Shown: positions 6,750 through 16,356, counted from the first letter of the stretch. The stretch is 64,000 bases of DNA from Selenomonadaceae bacterium (GCA_017554235.1 JAFZIV010000050.1:20386-84385); one strand, 5' to 3'. Notes: generated from the sequence alone by a model not told the origin. Program-made: numbers and translations.

Positions 6750-7859
6750 TCACCTAAACTTACCACGCGGACGGCGCGGCTTACGCGGACGATTTATCCA
6801 AGGTCTGTCTTTGTATTCGTCATCAAGCTTATTATCTTTGGAAGTAGATTTATTTTGATTGAAATTTTTCCGCTCAAAAGATTTTTCCTGCGGCGAAGGT
6901 TTAGGCGGAGTAATCGGTTCAATGGGCTGATTTTCTTCTTCTTCAATCGGCAACGAATCTTCCTGCGTCTGCTCATAATCTTCAATAATTTTTTCAGGTT
7001 CAGGTTCAGGTTTAAATTTTACAATCGTTTCGCCGTCAGCAGGCAATAAATCTTCCCAACGTACTATGACAGTTTTATTTGTGTCCAATAAAATTGTCGC
7101 TGTATTGCGCGTGAAATTAACTGAAATTACGCGCCCTTCACCGTCGTCAACAATCACGCGGTCATTTTGATGCGGCTCATAAACCGGATTATTGGCAAGG
7201 TAGCATTCGTGATAATATTCACTCTCAAATTTCAAGCAACAGAGTAATCGTCCGCATACGCCGGAAATTTTTGTAGGATTGAGTGAAAGATTTTGTTCTT
7301 TAGCCATACGTATCGAAACCTGCGCGAAATCGCCCAAAAAAGTTGAACAGCAAAGTTTTCTTCCGCAACAACCTACGCCGTCAATAAGTTTAGCTTCTTC
7401 ACGAGTTCCAACTTGTCGCAGTTCAATACGCGTCTTAAAAATGTACGCCAAATCTCTGACGAGTTCGCGAAAATCTATTCGGTATTCAGCAGTAAAATAA
7501 AAAATTATTTTATTCACGTCAAAAGTATAGCGCACGTTAATCAAATTCATTTTTAATTGATGTTCACGAATTTTTTCTTTACAAATCTCAAACGCTTCAA
7601 TTTCTCTTTGCTTATTATCGGCAACACGCGCCCTATCAGCCCGCGTCGCTTTACGATGTATTCTTCTAATCAGCGGAGTATATCTTGAAGGTTTTTCAGC
7701 TTCAGGCAATTCGCGCACACCTATAACTACTTCGCCGCATTCAAGTCCGCGTGAAGTGTCAACAATTACCAAATCGCCCGGATTTATGTCATCGTCGCCC
7801 GGATCAAACAGGTAAATTTTTCCCGCCTTCCTAAAGCGTACTCCAATTATTTTTTGCAT
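6750..7859 (-). CDS. ricT: PSP1-domain protein RicT (YaaT)
   Basis: A 369-residue protein started at the ATG at 7859 after AAAGGAAG; a TTG further upstream overlaps holB. It has the PSP1/RicT core with cysteine clusters GVGCCGRKLCCS and SGVCGRLLCCLKFE, which in B. subtilis help hold Fe-S clusters of the RicA-RicF-RicT complex. That complex guides RNase Y processing of mRNA and affects development. The C-terminal third (about residues 285-369) is low-complexity, Pro/Glu then Arg/Lys rich, and longer than in Bacillus; it looks disordered and may bind nucleic acid. It sits between holB and trmN6 with short gaps. Confidence 0.92.
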   Translation of the reverse strand: MQKIIGVRFRKAGKIYLFDPGDDDINPGDLVIVDTSRGLECGEVVIGVRELPEAEKPSRYTPLIRRIHRKATRADRARVADNKQREIEAFEICKEKIREHQLKMNLINVRYTFDVNKIIFYFTAEYRIDFRELVRDLAYIFKTRIELRQVGTREEAKLIDGVGCCGRKLCCSTFLGDFAQVSIRMAKEQNLSLNPTKISGVCGRLLCCLKFESEYYHECYLANNPVYEPHQNDRVIVDDGEGRVISVNFTRNTATILLDTNKTVIVRWEDLLPADGETIVKFKPEPEPEKIIEDYEQTQEDSLPIEEEENQPIEPITPPKPSPQEKSFERKNFNQNKSTSKDNKLDDEYKDRPWINRPRKPRRPRGKFR

Positions 7860-7870
7860 AATCTTCCTTT

Positions 7871-8866
7871 TCAAACAGCCATTCTCAAACGCATTAAATA
7901 CGATTCGGCTAAAAGTCTTAAATTTGCGTTGGATTTCAGCCGCCTTTGTACCTGCGTCCCTTCGGCTATCATTCTATATAAATTTTCTTCATCAAATTTT
8001 ATCTCGGCAATTTTATCTTTTAAATCTGAATTGTAAAGTTCAAATTTATTAAATGCGAAAACGTCACGTAAAATTTTTTGTACATATGTCACGAAGTCAG
8101 AAAAATTTTCACGCGAATACGTTTCAAAAATTTTTCCTTTAGCGAAAATTATTTCGTCGGTAAGTTCTTTTTTATAAACTTGCTTGATTAAAGTTAAAGC
8201 GTCGTCGCGAAGTTCATAGCCGCCGGATTTTTCAAGAGTCAACGCACGCCCTAAACTGCCGTCCGAGATTACGGAAAGTTTTTGCGCCTTAGCGTCGTCG
8301 ATACCGTAAGCCGTCAAAGATTTTTTAATCTGCGCGGCAGTCAACTTATCAAAATTTATCGTCATACAGCGCGAACGAATTGTTAATAGTAAACCCGCAC
8401 GATTAGCCGTCAACAAAATAAAAATCGTCTGACTTGGCGGCTCTTCCAAAGTCTTAAGAATACAGTTTGCGGCGGCTTTATTCATAAATTCCGCGCCGTC
8501 GATTATGACAACTCGTCTTTCGGCTTGAATCGGTCTAAGAAAAGCTTCCCGTTGCAAATCGCGAATCTGCCCAATTTTAATATTCCGCGCAGTTTTGGTA
8601 TCTTCCGGCTCGACAACGTAAAAATCAGGATGAGAATTTGCCGCCATAAGTTTGCAACTTTCACAAGTGCCGCAAGGTTCTCCGTCAATCGGATTTTCGC
8701 ATATCAATGACGCCGCGCAGGTTTCAGCAATTTTTCTTTTACCAATGCCCTCGACGCCCGCGAAAAGTAAAGCGTGAGGAAATTTTTTATCTGCAGAAAA
8801 TTTTTTTAACTGCGCAATTTTATCTGAATTGCCAACGATATTTTTCCAACTGAAAATTTTTTCCAT
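7871..8866 (-). CDS. holB: DNA polymerase III delta' subunit
   Basis: A 331-residue AAA+ clamp-loader subunit. It has a P-loop-like GVEGIGKRK near residue 38, a zinc-binding cluster CGTCESC, RVVIIDGAEFMNKAAANCIL (Walker-B-like region), the LKTLEEPP motif and the sensor segment LTIRSRC. It loads the sliding clamp as part of the DnaX complex. Its place between yaaR and ricT matches the conserved Firmicute order. The delta'-typical domain-III collar helices follow. Confidence 0.93.
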   Translation of the reverse strand: MEKIFSWKNIVGNSDKIAQLKKFSADKKFPHALLFAGVEGIGKRKIAETCAASLICENPIDGEPCGTCESCKLMAANSHPDFYVVEPEDTKTARNIKIGQIRDLQREAFLRPIQAERRVVIIDGAEFMNKAAANCILKTLEEPPSQTIFILLTANRAGLLLTIRSRCMTINFDKLTAAQIKKSLTAYGIDDAKAQKLSVISDGSLGRALTLEKSGGYELRDDALTLIKQVYKKELTDEIIFAKGKIFETYSRENFSDFVTYVQKILRDVFAFNKFELYNSDLKDKIAEIKFDEENLYRMIAEGTQVQRRLKSNANLRLLAESYLMRLRMAV

Positions 8867-8878
8867 ATAACTAAGCCA

Positions 8879-9337
8879 TTACATATACAAATCTACAAGC
8901 ATTCCGCGTATTGCGTCGTGGCTTGCAATAACGTCTAATTTATCAGCGTGACCAAGACGAATTTTTTCAGCCATCTCTTCCAACTTCCTATCGACTTTGC
9001 GCACGGTAGTAAAAACGCGTTGTCGGCCCATTCTGTCCCAACCGGCTTGCGTATTGAGTTCATACATACCGCTGACTGCCGCGCTGACAAAATTTTTTAT
9101 CAAAGTGCGATATTCTTTGAGTTCATCATAAGTCGGCGTGCGACTTAACCTGCCTGCCTGCTCGTCAATTTTTTTGAGCATAGCCTCAAGTTCTTCGTGA
9201 GTTACGCCGCCTTCGTCCTGTTGTGAAAGAAGTTCATCAGAAAAAGAATTATTTTTTTCGTGAACGCGCTCGCCCGTGTCACGCAGTATTTCAAATGGCG
9301 ATGTCGGCGTTGACATCGTATTAATTTTAACTGCCAT
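8879..9337 (-). CDS. yaaR: YaaR family protein (DUF327)
   Basis: A 152-residue helical protein with the DUF327 features RTPTYDELKEYRTLIKNFV and DRKLEEMAEKI. YaaR is a conserved Firmicute protein upstream of holB; its molecular role is not established. It is the first gene of the yaaR-holB-ricT-trmN6 run, with a good promoter about 30 bases upstream. yabA, which follows ricT in Bacillus, is absent here. Confidence 0.9.
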   Translation of the reverse strand: MAVKINTMSTPTSPFEILRDTGERVHEKNNSFSDELLSQQDEGGVTHEELEAMLKKIDEQAGRLSRTPTYDELKEYRTLIKNFVSAAVSGMYELNTQAGWDRMGRQRVFTTVRKVDRKLEEMAEKIRLGHADKLDVIASHDAIRGMLVDLYM

Positions 9338-9368
9338 TTTTTTACCTACCTTTATTTAAAGTCTTAAA

Positions 9369-9397
9369 ATTATAAAGCCATTACAGAAAATCGGCAA
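9369..9397 (-). promoter_or_regulatory. Predicted promoter of the yaaR operon
   Basis: On the minus strand: TTGCCG (9397-9392), 17 bases, TATAAT (9374-9369). It lies about 30 bases before the yaaR start. Confidence 0.7.
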
Positions 9398-9462
9398 GAA
9401 AAAATTTTATAAAAAAACCGTCGATAATTTTAAAATAAGTCTTCGTTTAATTTAAAATTAAT

Positions 9463-11298
9463 TCACTTCAAACGATATTGATCCACAAAATTTTTATCTA
9501 AGTAAATCGACATAGATTCGGAGGTTAAGTTTGTTATGGGATTTTTTATTTGCACCAACAAAACTTCATTTAAATCACTTCGTGGGACAAATGCAGACAA
9601 ATCTTCATTTTGAACAGTAGACAACTTTTTGCCGTTTACAAAAACATTTAACGGAATTGTACCCTTGTTTATAGGTGTTATGAATATTTTTAAGCCTTTT
9701 TCCAAATCCATCTCTCCGATTGAAATATTTTCGATTTTTGGCGGCTGAACTTCTACAGTCTCGTAAATATCACTAAGTTCACCAAATTTATTCCAAATAA
9801 TTGGAATTTCTTGTGGGATTCTAAAATAAGTTTTTACCCAAAGTGTAGAAGGTTCCCATTGATACGGCATACAAGAACTATAACGATCATCCGGCAAACG
9901 ATAAAGTACAATCGCTTCTACTTTTTGTCCGGCGGCAATTTTAGCGGAATATTCGGTTAGCTTACAACGATTCAACCTGTTGACAAAATCATTTCCAGCA
10001 TAACCTTTAGTTATTTCAAAAACATTGTTAAAAGCAAGAATGGCAATTAATCCAGTCAATAAATATATTTCTACATCGAAGAATTTTTTTTGACCTGTTG
10101 ATTGAATGAAAACATAAGCAAATATTAAGTTCACTATCATAATAAACGGAAGCACTGAACGTGAAAATATGTAAGGAGCCATAACCAACATTATTTGCGA
10201 GCAAAATGCCCCTTGAAAAAGCCCCGACAGAATATAATTTTCCTGTTTTATCAGCCAAAAAGTTATTTCCGCCCAAAATATAATCATAAAAATCAAAAGT
10301 CCGACAGCAGGTTCTTCAGATATTACATTATGAAAAATTCCGTAGGATGAAATTAAAATCAAAGTTGCCGCTACATTAAGGATAAATAGTAGTCGAAATT
10401 TAAATTTTTTTTCATGGAAAGGAAAAATTTTAATACCGGCAAGAAAAATCATCGTCACGAACATTGAACCTTCTAACGGAGAATTAAATATAATGTAAAG
10501 AATGACGGGGATATTTCGGCAAATTTTTTCCGATAAGGTTAATTGGTAAAAAGCCGCATTTTCCGAAGAATCAGCGCGTAAAAAATTTCCCGGTGCAAGT
10601 ATTTCAATCGCGCCTCCAATAATAACCGTGAGAAGAATCAAAATATTTGTTTTGTCAACGATATGCGTTTGCCGAAATTTTAATATGTTGAGGATGAAGA
10701 TTGTCACGATTGTGAGTACAGCAATTTGTTCATGTGAGCAAGCCGCAAGAAAAAATAAAATCACTATTGCAGTAAAATATTTTGGTTGATTCGGAAATTC
10801 GCGCAGTAATAAAAGTCCGCCAAACAGAAAAAATAACGGCCATACATACCCGGCTGATCCCATGTACCAAAAAACTCCGTCGCTGACTGGTTCGAGAGCA
10901 AGCGCACAATAAGCGACGATTATAAGAAAGGTTGCGAATAAGTCTTTGGATTTATTTTTGACGATGAAGTAAGAAAAAAGAAGTATCGTGAACAGAATAC
11001 ATGATTGGAAAATTTTTACAAACTCTTCACCAAAAGAAAATACAGTTATAGCAATAAAGTATGGAATTACTCTTCCGCCCCAATTAAAATAATGGCACTT
11101 AAGAAAGTCTATGAGGTCGCTTAAATTCCAATCCATACCGTGCGGGTTATTGTAGCCGGCGAAAGTGTAGGTTAAAGATGCATAACCAAAATCATCAAGA
11201 CGCATGAAAACGTAACGATGTTGAAACAATAAAAAAATAAACAATATAGCCCACATTATGTAAAATCTATATTGTTTAACAAAATTAATCCAAATCAT
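9463..11298 (-). CDS. Polytopic membrane protein, DUF6056-like, possibly GT-C glycosyltransferase-like
   Basis: A 611-residue protein with about a dozen hydrophobic segments (residues 10-480) and a soluble C-terminal domain of about 130 residues with beta character. An acidic MRLDDFGYAS motif follows the first membrane segment, in the position where GT-C lipid-linked glycosyltransferases and DUF6056 proteins keep catalytic acidic residues. The family name is from memory of this layout and is not certain. It starts with ATG and follows potD by 23 bases on the same strand, so it may be read through from the pot operon, but no functional link to polyamine uptake is evident. Surface polysaccharide modification is only a possibility. 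Confidence 0.55.
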   Translation of the reverse strand: MIWINFVKQYRFYIMWAILFIFLLFQHRYVFMRLDDFGYASLTYTFAGYNNPHGMDWNLSDLIDFLKCHYFNWGGRVIPYFIAITVFSFGEEFVKIFQSCILFTILLFSYFIVKNKSKDLFATFLIIVAYCALALEPVSDGVFWYMGSAGYVWPLFFLFGGLLLLREFPNQPKYFTAIVILFFLAACSHEQIAVLTIVTIFILNILKFRQTHIVDKTNILILLTVIIGGAIEILAPGNFLRADSSENAAFYQLTLSEKICRNIPVILYIIFNSPLEGSMFVTMIFLAGIKIFPFHEKKFKFRLLFILNVAATLILISSYGIFHNVISEEPAVGLLIFMIIFWAEITFWLIKQENYILSGLFQGAFCSQIMLVMAPYIFSRSVLPFIMIVNLIFAYVFIQSTGQKKFFDVEIYLLTGLIAILAFNNVFEITKGYAGNDFVNRLNRCKLTEYSAKIAAGQKVEAIVLYRLPDDRYSSCMPYQWEPSTLWVKTYFRIPQEIPIIWNKFGELSDIYETVEVQPPKIENISIGEMDLEKGLKIFITPINKGTIPLNVFVNGKKLSTVQNEDLSAFVPRSDLNEVLLVQIKNPITNLTSESMSIYLDKNFVDQYRLK

Positions 11299-11321
11299 TG
11301 TTAATCTATTCTTTCAAATAG

Positions 11322-12380
11322 TTAGTCAACTTTAACCTGCATCCACAGACGATTGTAATAACTGTCCATTTCATTTCCGAGATATTTATAAGTCTCTTGA
11401 TTTTCGTAAGTAGAAGGATCAGGGAAGGCAACGGGAGAATTTTTATAATCCTCGTTCGTCAATAAATCGCGTACAGCTGTATTAGGCGTTGGATAACCGA
11501 GTTCTTCAAAGTTCATAACGGCAATATCAGGACGGCACATAAAATTTATAAATTTGTGCGCGTTATCGAGATTTTCCGAATCCTTAGTAATTACCCAGCT
11601 GTCAATCCAAAAGTTAGTTCCTTCTTTCGGAATTGCGAATTGTAAATCGGGATTAGCCAACGTCAACAGTAAAGCTTCGCCAGAATAAATTACGCCTAAA
11701 TCTGCCTCGCCGGAAATCATTTTATCTTTTACTTCATCAATAACGTAAGCTTGAACCAACGGCTTTTGTTTAACTAACATTTCCTTAGCAAGGTCAAGTT
11801 GCGCTTTATCAGTTTCGTTAAGACTGCGCCCCATAATTTTCAACGGAATCATAAACGCATCGCGTGGAGAATCTTGCATTAAAATTCTATCTTTGTACTT
11901 TTCATTCCACAAAATATTCCAGCTGTCTACTGGGTCTGTTACTTTTTTCGTGTTGTACATTATGCCGACGACGCCCCAAGCATACGGCACGGAGTATTTA
12001 TTTTCCGGGTCAAAACTTTTCGACTGCTTGAAAAAATGTTCGCCGATATTTTTTTTAGCTTCAGGAAGTTTATTAAAATCCAACGGCTGAAGTAAATCAT
12101 TGTCAATCATTTTTTGAATCATGTAATCTGACGGGCAAATTACGTCATAATGAACTGCGCCTTCCGAAACACGCGGGTACATACTCTCGTTAGTGTCGAA
12201 AGTGTCCAGCACAACGTGAATACCAGTTTCTTTCTCGAACATTTCCAACGTCGCAGGGTTAATGTAATCTCCCCATGTGTAGACGTAAACTTCATTTTTC
12301 TGCGCGTCGTTTTTGCCAGTGCCGCAACCGCTAAACACAAAGGCAACCATTACAAACAATACGGCAAGAATTTTTTTCAA
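11322..12380 (-). CDS. potD: Spermidine/putrescine ABC transporter substrate-binding lipoprotein
   Basis: A 352-residue periplasmic binding protein with a lipoprotein signal ending VFSGC (C19). The body opens with VYTWGDYINPATLEMFEKE, the PotD/PotF N-terminal pattern, and later has YSVPYAWGVVGIMYN and FINFMCRPDIA. It binds polyamines and delivers them to PotBC. TTG at 12380 is the start, after AAGGAG. It is separated from potC by an unusual 265-base gap carrying repeats, so it may be expressed differently from potABC. Confidence 0.93.
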   Translation of the reverse strand: MKKILAVLFVMVAFVFSGCGTGKNDAQKNEVYVYTWGDYINPATLEMFEKETGIHVVLDTFDTNESMYPRVSEGAVHYDVICPSDYMIQKMIDNDLLQPLDFNKLPEAKKNIGEHFFKQSKSFDPENKYSVPYAWGVVGIMYNTKKVTDPVDSWNILWNEKYKDRILMQDSPRDAFMIPLKIMGRSLNETDKAQLDLAKEMLVKQKPLVQAYVIDEVKDKMISGEADLGVIYSGEALLLTLANPDLQFAIPKEGTNFWIDSWVITKDSENLDNAHKFINFMCRPDIAVMNFEELGYPTPNTAVRDLLTNEDYKNSPVAFPDPSTYENQETYKYLGNEMDSYYNRLWMQVKVD

Positions 12381-12420
12381 TCAAACCAACTCCTTAAGAT
12401 TATTTTTTATTAAAATTTTT

Positions 12421-12645
12421 TTTAAATCTACTTTTTAAATATTTTTTTTTAAATCTACTTTTTAAATATTTTTTTTAAATCTACTTTCTTTGGCGCAAAG
12501 AAAGTAGCAAAGAAAACATTGGTCGGCAACTGCGATTTTCGCGAATAACTTTTCAGTAAATTTAGGTTATCGCCGCGTTCCCGATTTTTTCGGCAATTTG
12601 ACTCTCCGGCAAAATCGAGGAGTTGCCTATTTGGTTTAATTTTTT
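12421..12645. repeat. potC-potD gap: AT-rich tandem repeat, perfect palindrome and imperfect inverted repeat
   Basis: AAATCTAC recurs at 12424, 12451 and 12477 (period 26-27 bases) in a T-rich setting. The third copy runs into a perfect 12-base inverted repeat, CTACTTTCTTTG (12481-12492) and CAAAGAAAGTAG (12496-12507), around a 3-base loop. Further on, GGCAACT...CGATTTT near 12524-12540 is mirrored by AAAATCG...AGTTGCC near 12612-12628. No reading frame spans the region. It looks like a remnant of a dispersed palindromic repeat or small mobile element. Confidence 0.75.
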
Positions 12646-13431
12646 TTAAACTAAGTCTTCAGCTTTAAAATTAGCTTTTCGATTAATCGCAAATAAAATT
12701 ACAAAAATTGCTATCGTGATAAATACCAACGTCGATAATGCGTACATTTCCGGATGTATTCCCAATTTCAATTCGGAATAAATTTCCGTCGGTAATGTAT
12801 CGACGCCTGCACCTCTCGTGAAGTATGTTATTATAAAGTCATCTGCCGACATTGTAAAGGCTAAAAGAAATCCTGCGAAAATACTCGGTCGAAGTTCAGG
12901 CAAAACTACGCTTGTAAATGCCTTGAAAGGTGACGCGCCTAAATCTAACGCCGCTTCGTAAAAACTTTTATCTAACGCCAAAAGTTGCGGCATTATGCAC
13001 AGCATCACATACGGCACGTTGAAGACGATATGCGCCAATAAAATTGAGCCGTAACCTAAACGCATTCCCATTCCTAAAAATAATAACATCAGCGATATTC
13101 CCGTTACAATATCTGCATTTAAAACAGGAACGTTAGCCACACTCATAAACATTGCACGAGTTTTTTTGCCGACTTCGCGCAGTGCAAGGCAAGTTATCAA
13201 TGCCAAAAGAGTTGCAACAACGGCTGAAACTATTCCGATTGAAATTGTGTTGGACAATGCGTCTAAAATTCTTTCTTTCGTGAAAAGTGATTCGTACCAA
13301 TGCAACGTAAATCCAGTCCAATGTCCGCGATAACGACTGGCATTAAATGACTGCGCAATTAATACTCCGATTGGCGCGTAAAGAAATAAAAATATTATCG
13401 CCAAATAAATTGTTTTAAGCCGTGAAATCAA
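12646..13431 (-). CDS. potC: Spermidine/putrescine ABC transporter permease PotC
   Basis: A 261-residue permease with six membrane segments and the inner-membrane EAA loop as EAALDLGASPFKAFTSVVLPEL, which docks on PotA. Start is TTG at 13431 after GGAGG; TTGA overlaps the potB stop by four bases, indicating coupling. It forms the membrane channel with PotB. Confidence 0.94.
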   Translation of the reverse strand: MISRLKTIYLAIIFLFLYAPIGVLIAQSFNASRYRGHWTGFTLHWYESLFTKERILDALSNTISIGIVSAVVATLLALITCLALREVGKKTRAMFMSVANVPVLNADIVTGISLMLLFLGMGMRLGYGSILLAHIVFNVPYVMLCIMPQLLALDKSFYEAALDLGASPFKAFTSVVLPELRPSIFAGFLLAFTMSADDFIITYFTRGAGVDTLPTEIYSELKLGIHPEMYALSTLVFITIAIFVILFAINRKANFKAEDLV

Positions 13432-14255
13432 TTCTCATCCTCCTTCGTTGATTTATCAAAAACTAAAGTTATAACCATATTGATTATAATGAAAATCATC
13501 AAAATTATTGACAATGCCGAGCCTAAATGCCAATCATATTCAACGGTAAATTCCTGCTCAATTACGTTTCCGATTAATAAAAGTTTACTGCCGCCGAGTA
13601 ATGCACTAATCGCAAATGTCGTAAGCGAGGGTATGAAAACCATCGTAATTCCGCTGATTGCTCCCGGTAAACTTAACGGCAATGTAACTTTTGAAAATGT
13701 TTGCCAAGAATTTGCTCCCAAATCTCGCGCCGCCTCAAAAATACTTTTATCAATTTTTGACAACGCAACATAAAGCGGCAAGACCATATACGGAAGATAA
13801 TTATAAATCATACCGATAACGACTGCCGTCGGCGTGTTTATCAACGTCATATCCGGCAATGATAAAAGTCTAAGCACTTGATTTAAAATTCCGTCGCGTT
13901 CAAAAATTGTTTGCCATGCCATCGTTGAAAGCAAAGTATTCATCCATAACGGCAACACAAATAACAAAATTATTATCGTCCCAACGCTTTTTGCTTTATC
14001 GACGAGAATTAAACACAACGGATATGCAAGCAGTAAACAGACGATTGTTGTAACCAACGCTAAAATTATCGAAAGTTGCAACGATGAATAATATTCGCGG
14101 TGCGAAATTATCGCGAGATTGTCGAAAGTGAAGTTGCCAGACATATCCGTTAATCCGTAATAAATTATGCAGACGAGCGGCACAAAAATAAAAATTCCCG
14201 CCCATACGCAAAACGGCGCAAGAAATAAGTTGCGCATTTTTATAGACCTAAACAT
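13428..14255 (-). CDS. potB: Spermidine/putrescine ABC transporter permease PotB
   Basis: A 275-residue permease with six membrane segments and the EAA loop EAARDLGANSWQTFSKVTLP. The ATG at 14255 is preferred because GGAG lies nine bases upstream; a TTG two codons earlier is too close to the ribosome site. It partners PotC and is separated from potA by a 95-base heptamer-repeat hairpin. Confidence 0.94.
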   Translation of the reverse strand: MFRSIKMRNLFLAPFCVWAGIFIFVPLVCIIYYGLTDMSGNFTFDNLAIISHREYYSSLQLSIILALVTTIVCLLLAYPLCLILVDKAKSVGTIIILLFVLPLWMNTLLSTMAWQTIFERDGILNQVLRLLSLPDMTLINTPTAVVIGMIYNYLPYMVLPLYVALSKIDKSIFEAARDLGANSWQTFSKVTLPLSLPGAISGITMVFIPSLTTFAISALLGGSKLLLIGNVIEQEFTVEYDWHLGSALSIILMIFIIINMVITLVFDKSTKEDEN

Positions 14256-14275
14256 TTTCAAATTCTCCTTTTTTA

Positions 14276-14370
14276 GTTAATAGTTAATAGTCAATAGTTA
14301 ATAGTTAATAGTCGGTAGTATTTTTTCACTAATCACTAATCACTATTCACTATTCACTAATTACTATTCA
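14276..14370. repeat. Heptamer-repeat hairpin element R1 (AGTTAAT / AGTGAAT class)
   Basis: The left arm is tandem AGTTAAT/AGTCAAT units and the right arm is tandem CACTAAT/CACTATT units, roughly complementary, around a T-rich centre. It fills the gap from the base after the potA stop codon (14371) to the potB ribosome site. On the minus strand it ends ACTAAAAAAGGAG, so the repeat abuts the ribosome binding site. Confidence 0.85.
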
Positions 14371-15438
14371 CTACTCTTTAAGCTTCGCTTCATCTTCTGA
14401 CTGCGGCTTCATCATAATTTGAATATTTTCAGGGTCTAAATGCAAACTTACTTTTTCGCCAACTTCGCGACGGTGAATCGATTGTATTAACCATTCAAAT
14501 CCACCTGCGGAAACTGTAATATCGTAAAAAACTCCCCAAAATACAACTCTCGTTACAACGCCGTTAAGCGCGTCTTCTTGCGGCTCATCAAGCGTAATAT
14601 CTTCAGGGCGAATCTGTACATCAACGGGACTTTCAGGCGGAAATCCTGTATCTACGCAATCATATTCTCTACCCAAAATTTTAACTAATTTGTCACGAAC
14701 AATTACGCCGTCAATTATGTTGCTGTCGCCAATAAAATCTGCCACGAAAGCATTTTCCGGCTCATTGTAAACATTTTCAGGCGTTCCAACTTGTTGAATG
14801 TAACCTTGATTCATTACAACAATCGTATCTGACATTGATAACGCTTCTTCTTGATCGTGCGTGACAAAAATAAAAGTTATTCCCGTCTCTCGATTTATTC
14901 TAACTAATTCTTGGCGCATATTTCTACGCAATTTTAAATCCAATGCGCTTAACGGTTCATCAAGCAATAAAACTTTCGGCTCATTTACAATCGCGCGGGC
15001 AATCGCTATACGTTGCTGTTGTCCTCCGCTTAATTTTGTCACATTATGTTTTTCGTAGCCTTCAAGATTTACAAGCTTAAGCGCATAAGAAATTTTATCA
15101 CGAATATAATCTGAACTTTTGCCGCTGATTTTCGGTCCAAACGCAATATTTTCTTCAACGTTCATATGTGAAAACAGGGAATATTTTTGAAAAACTGTGT
15201 TAATAGGACGCTTATTCGGCGGTACGTTTGTAATATCTTTGCCGTTAAAAATTATTTTTCCTGAATCCGGCATTTCAAATCCGCCAATAATCCTAAGTAA
15301 AGTAGTTTTCCCGCAACCCGACGGTCCCAACAATGTCATAAATTCATTTTCATGTATCGTCAAATCAATTTCGTCGAGGACTTTCAAATTGCCAAATGTC
15401 TTAACAACATTTTCAATCCTTATCAATTCCTTTTTCAC
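14371..15438 (-). CDS. potA: Spermidine/putrescine ABC transporter ATPase PotA
   Basis: A 355-residue ATPase: Walker A GPSGCGKT (38-45), signature LSGGQQQRIAIARA, Walker B VLLLDEPLSALD, H-loop FVTHDQEEA, and a C-terminal TOBE/OB region. It powers polyamine import through PotBC. The start is GTG at 15438. The order potA-potB-potC-potD is classical. Confidence 0.95.
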   Translation of the reverse strand: MKKELIRIENVVKTFGNLKVLDEIDLTIHENEFMTLLGPSGCGKTTLLRIIGGFEMPDSGKIIFNGKDITNVPPNKRPINTVFQKYSLFSHMNVEENIAFGPKISGKSSDYIRDKISYALKLVNLEGYEKHNVTKLSGGQQQRIAIARAIVNEPKVLLLDEPLSALDLKLRRNMRQELVRINRETGITFIFVTHDQEEALSMSDTIVVMNQGYIQQVGTPENVYNEPENAFVADFIGDSNIIDGVIVRDKLVKILGREYDCVDTGFPPESPVDVQIRPEDITLDEPQEDALNGVVTRVVFWGVFYDITVSAGGFEWLIQSIHRREVGEKVSLHLDPENIQIMMKPQSEDEAKLKE

Positions 15439-15514
15439 TTTATCTTCTCAGCAACCTTTCTTTTTATTTGCAATTCAATATTCACAAGTTTTAAATTCCA
15501 CGCAAATATTGATT

Positions 15515-16279
15515 TTAAAGTTTTTCTGAAGTTCCGTCCATGCGAAGTTCTGCCAAAACAAAATTTATATAATTTAAAAATTCTTGGTCGCCTTTTTGCA
15601 TTAAAATTCCGCAAGAATGTTTTGTGAACGGTTCATTGATAAGCGGCGCAGCTAAATTTTTGTCAATTTTTATGTAATTCAACGCCTCGACAGTTTCAGT
15701 TATCATTATGTCAGCATTTCCGATTGAAATTTGGTGAGGAATTTCAGCATTTTCATTATAAACTATCAACGTTGCTTTTTTCAAATTCTCACGAGCAAAT
15801 TTTTCATTAGTGCCGCCGGGATTTATCATAACTCTTACATTAGGCTTGTTAATATCTTCAAGAGTTTTAAATTTTTTCGCGTCACTTTTTCTGCACAGAA
15901 TTGTTTTTCCGAAAATCCCAACGCCGTAACCGTCAGACATCTCCAAAATTTTTTCTCTTGCATAATTCCTTGAAATTCCACACAACGCAATATCAAATTT
16001 TCCGTCTAAAGTATCTTGCGACAAAGTTTTCCAAGTCGTCGGCACATATTCAATTTTTACGCCTAAACTTTCAGCAATAATTTTTGAAAGTTCAGCGTCA
16101 ATTCCTTCATATTCGCCGGTCTCTTTGTTGAGATATGACATAGGAATATAATCGCCTGTCGTTCCGATTTTTATCGTACCGCGTTGCAAAATTTCTTCCA
16201 AATGTCCTGCCTCAACATTTTTTATTGCTGACAAAAAAATTATCAGCATTAATACCGACGCAAAAACTTTTTTAATCAT
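15515..16279 (-). CDS. Periplasmic SBP family 3 protein, cyclohexadienyl dehydratase (PheC)-like
   Basis: A 254-residue protein. The ATG at 16279 is chosen because AAGGAGG lies seven bases upstream; the longer frame would run through the terminator of the preceding gene. A signal peptide ends near NVEA. The fold is that of amino-acid-binding proteins (TIKIGTTGDYIPMSY, FDIALCGISRN). The segment INPGGTNEKFARENLKKA closely resembles that of Pseudomonas PheC, a secreted enzyme converting prephenate or arogenate to phenylpyruvate or phenylalanine. No permease or ATPase of an amino-acid transporter is adjacent, which favours an enzyme over a transport component. The assignment rests on remembered motif similarity. 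Confidence 0.72.
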   Translation of the reverse strand: MIKKVFASVLMLIIFLSAIKNVEAGHLEEILQRGTIKIGTTGDYIPMSYLNKETGEYEGIDAELSKIIAESLGVKIEYVPTTWKTLSQDTLDGKFDIALCGISRNYAREKILEMSDGYGVGIFGKTILCRKSDAKKFKTLEDINKPNVRVMINPGGTNEKFARENLKKATLIVYNENAEIPHQISIGNADIMITETVEALNYIKIDKNLAAPLINEPFTKHSCGILMQKGDQEFLNYINFVLAELRMDGTSEKL

Positions 16280-16322
16280 AAATACCTCCTTAAAAATTTT
16301 AATTATTATACCACAAAAAAAA

Positions 16323-16356
16323 TCTCCGACAAAATTTTTTTCATCGGAGAAATTAT
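16323..16356 (-). terminator. Terminator of the FAD oxidoreductase gene
   Basis: TCTCCGA at 16323-16329 and TCGGAGA at 16344-16350 form the stem. On the minus strand the hairpin is followed by a T run. Confidence 0.8.

Noticed and set aside
14276..14370. CRISPR array
   Set aside because: Units are about seven bases with no unique spacers, arranged as inverted arms; no cas genes are nearby.
11322..15438. Assigning the PheC-like gene to the pot operon as an extra binding protein
   Set aside because: Its INPGGTNEKFAR motif points to the cyclohexadienyl dehydratase group, and PotD already supplies the binding protein.
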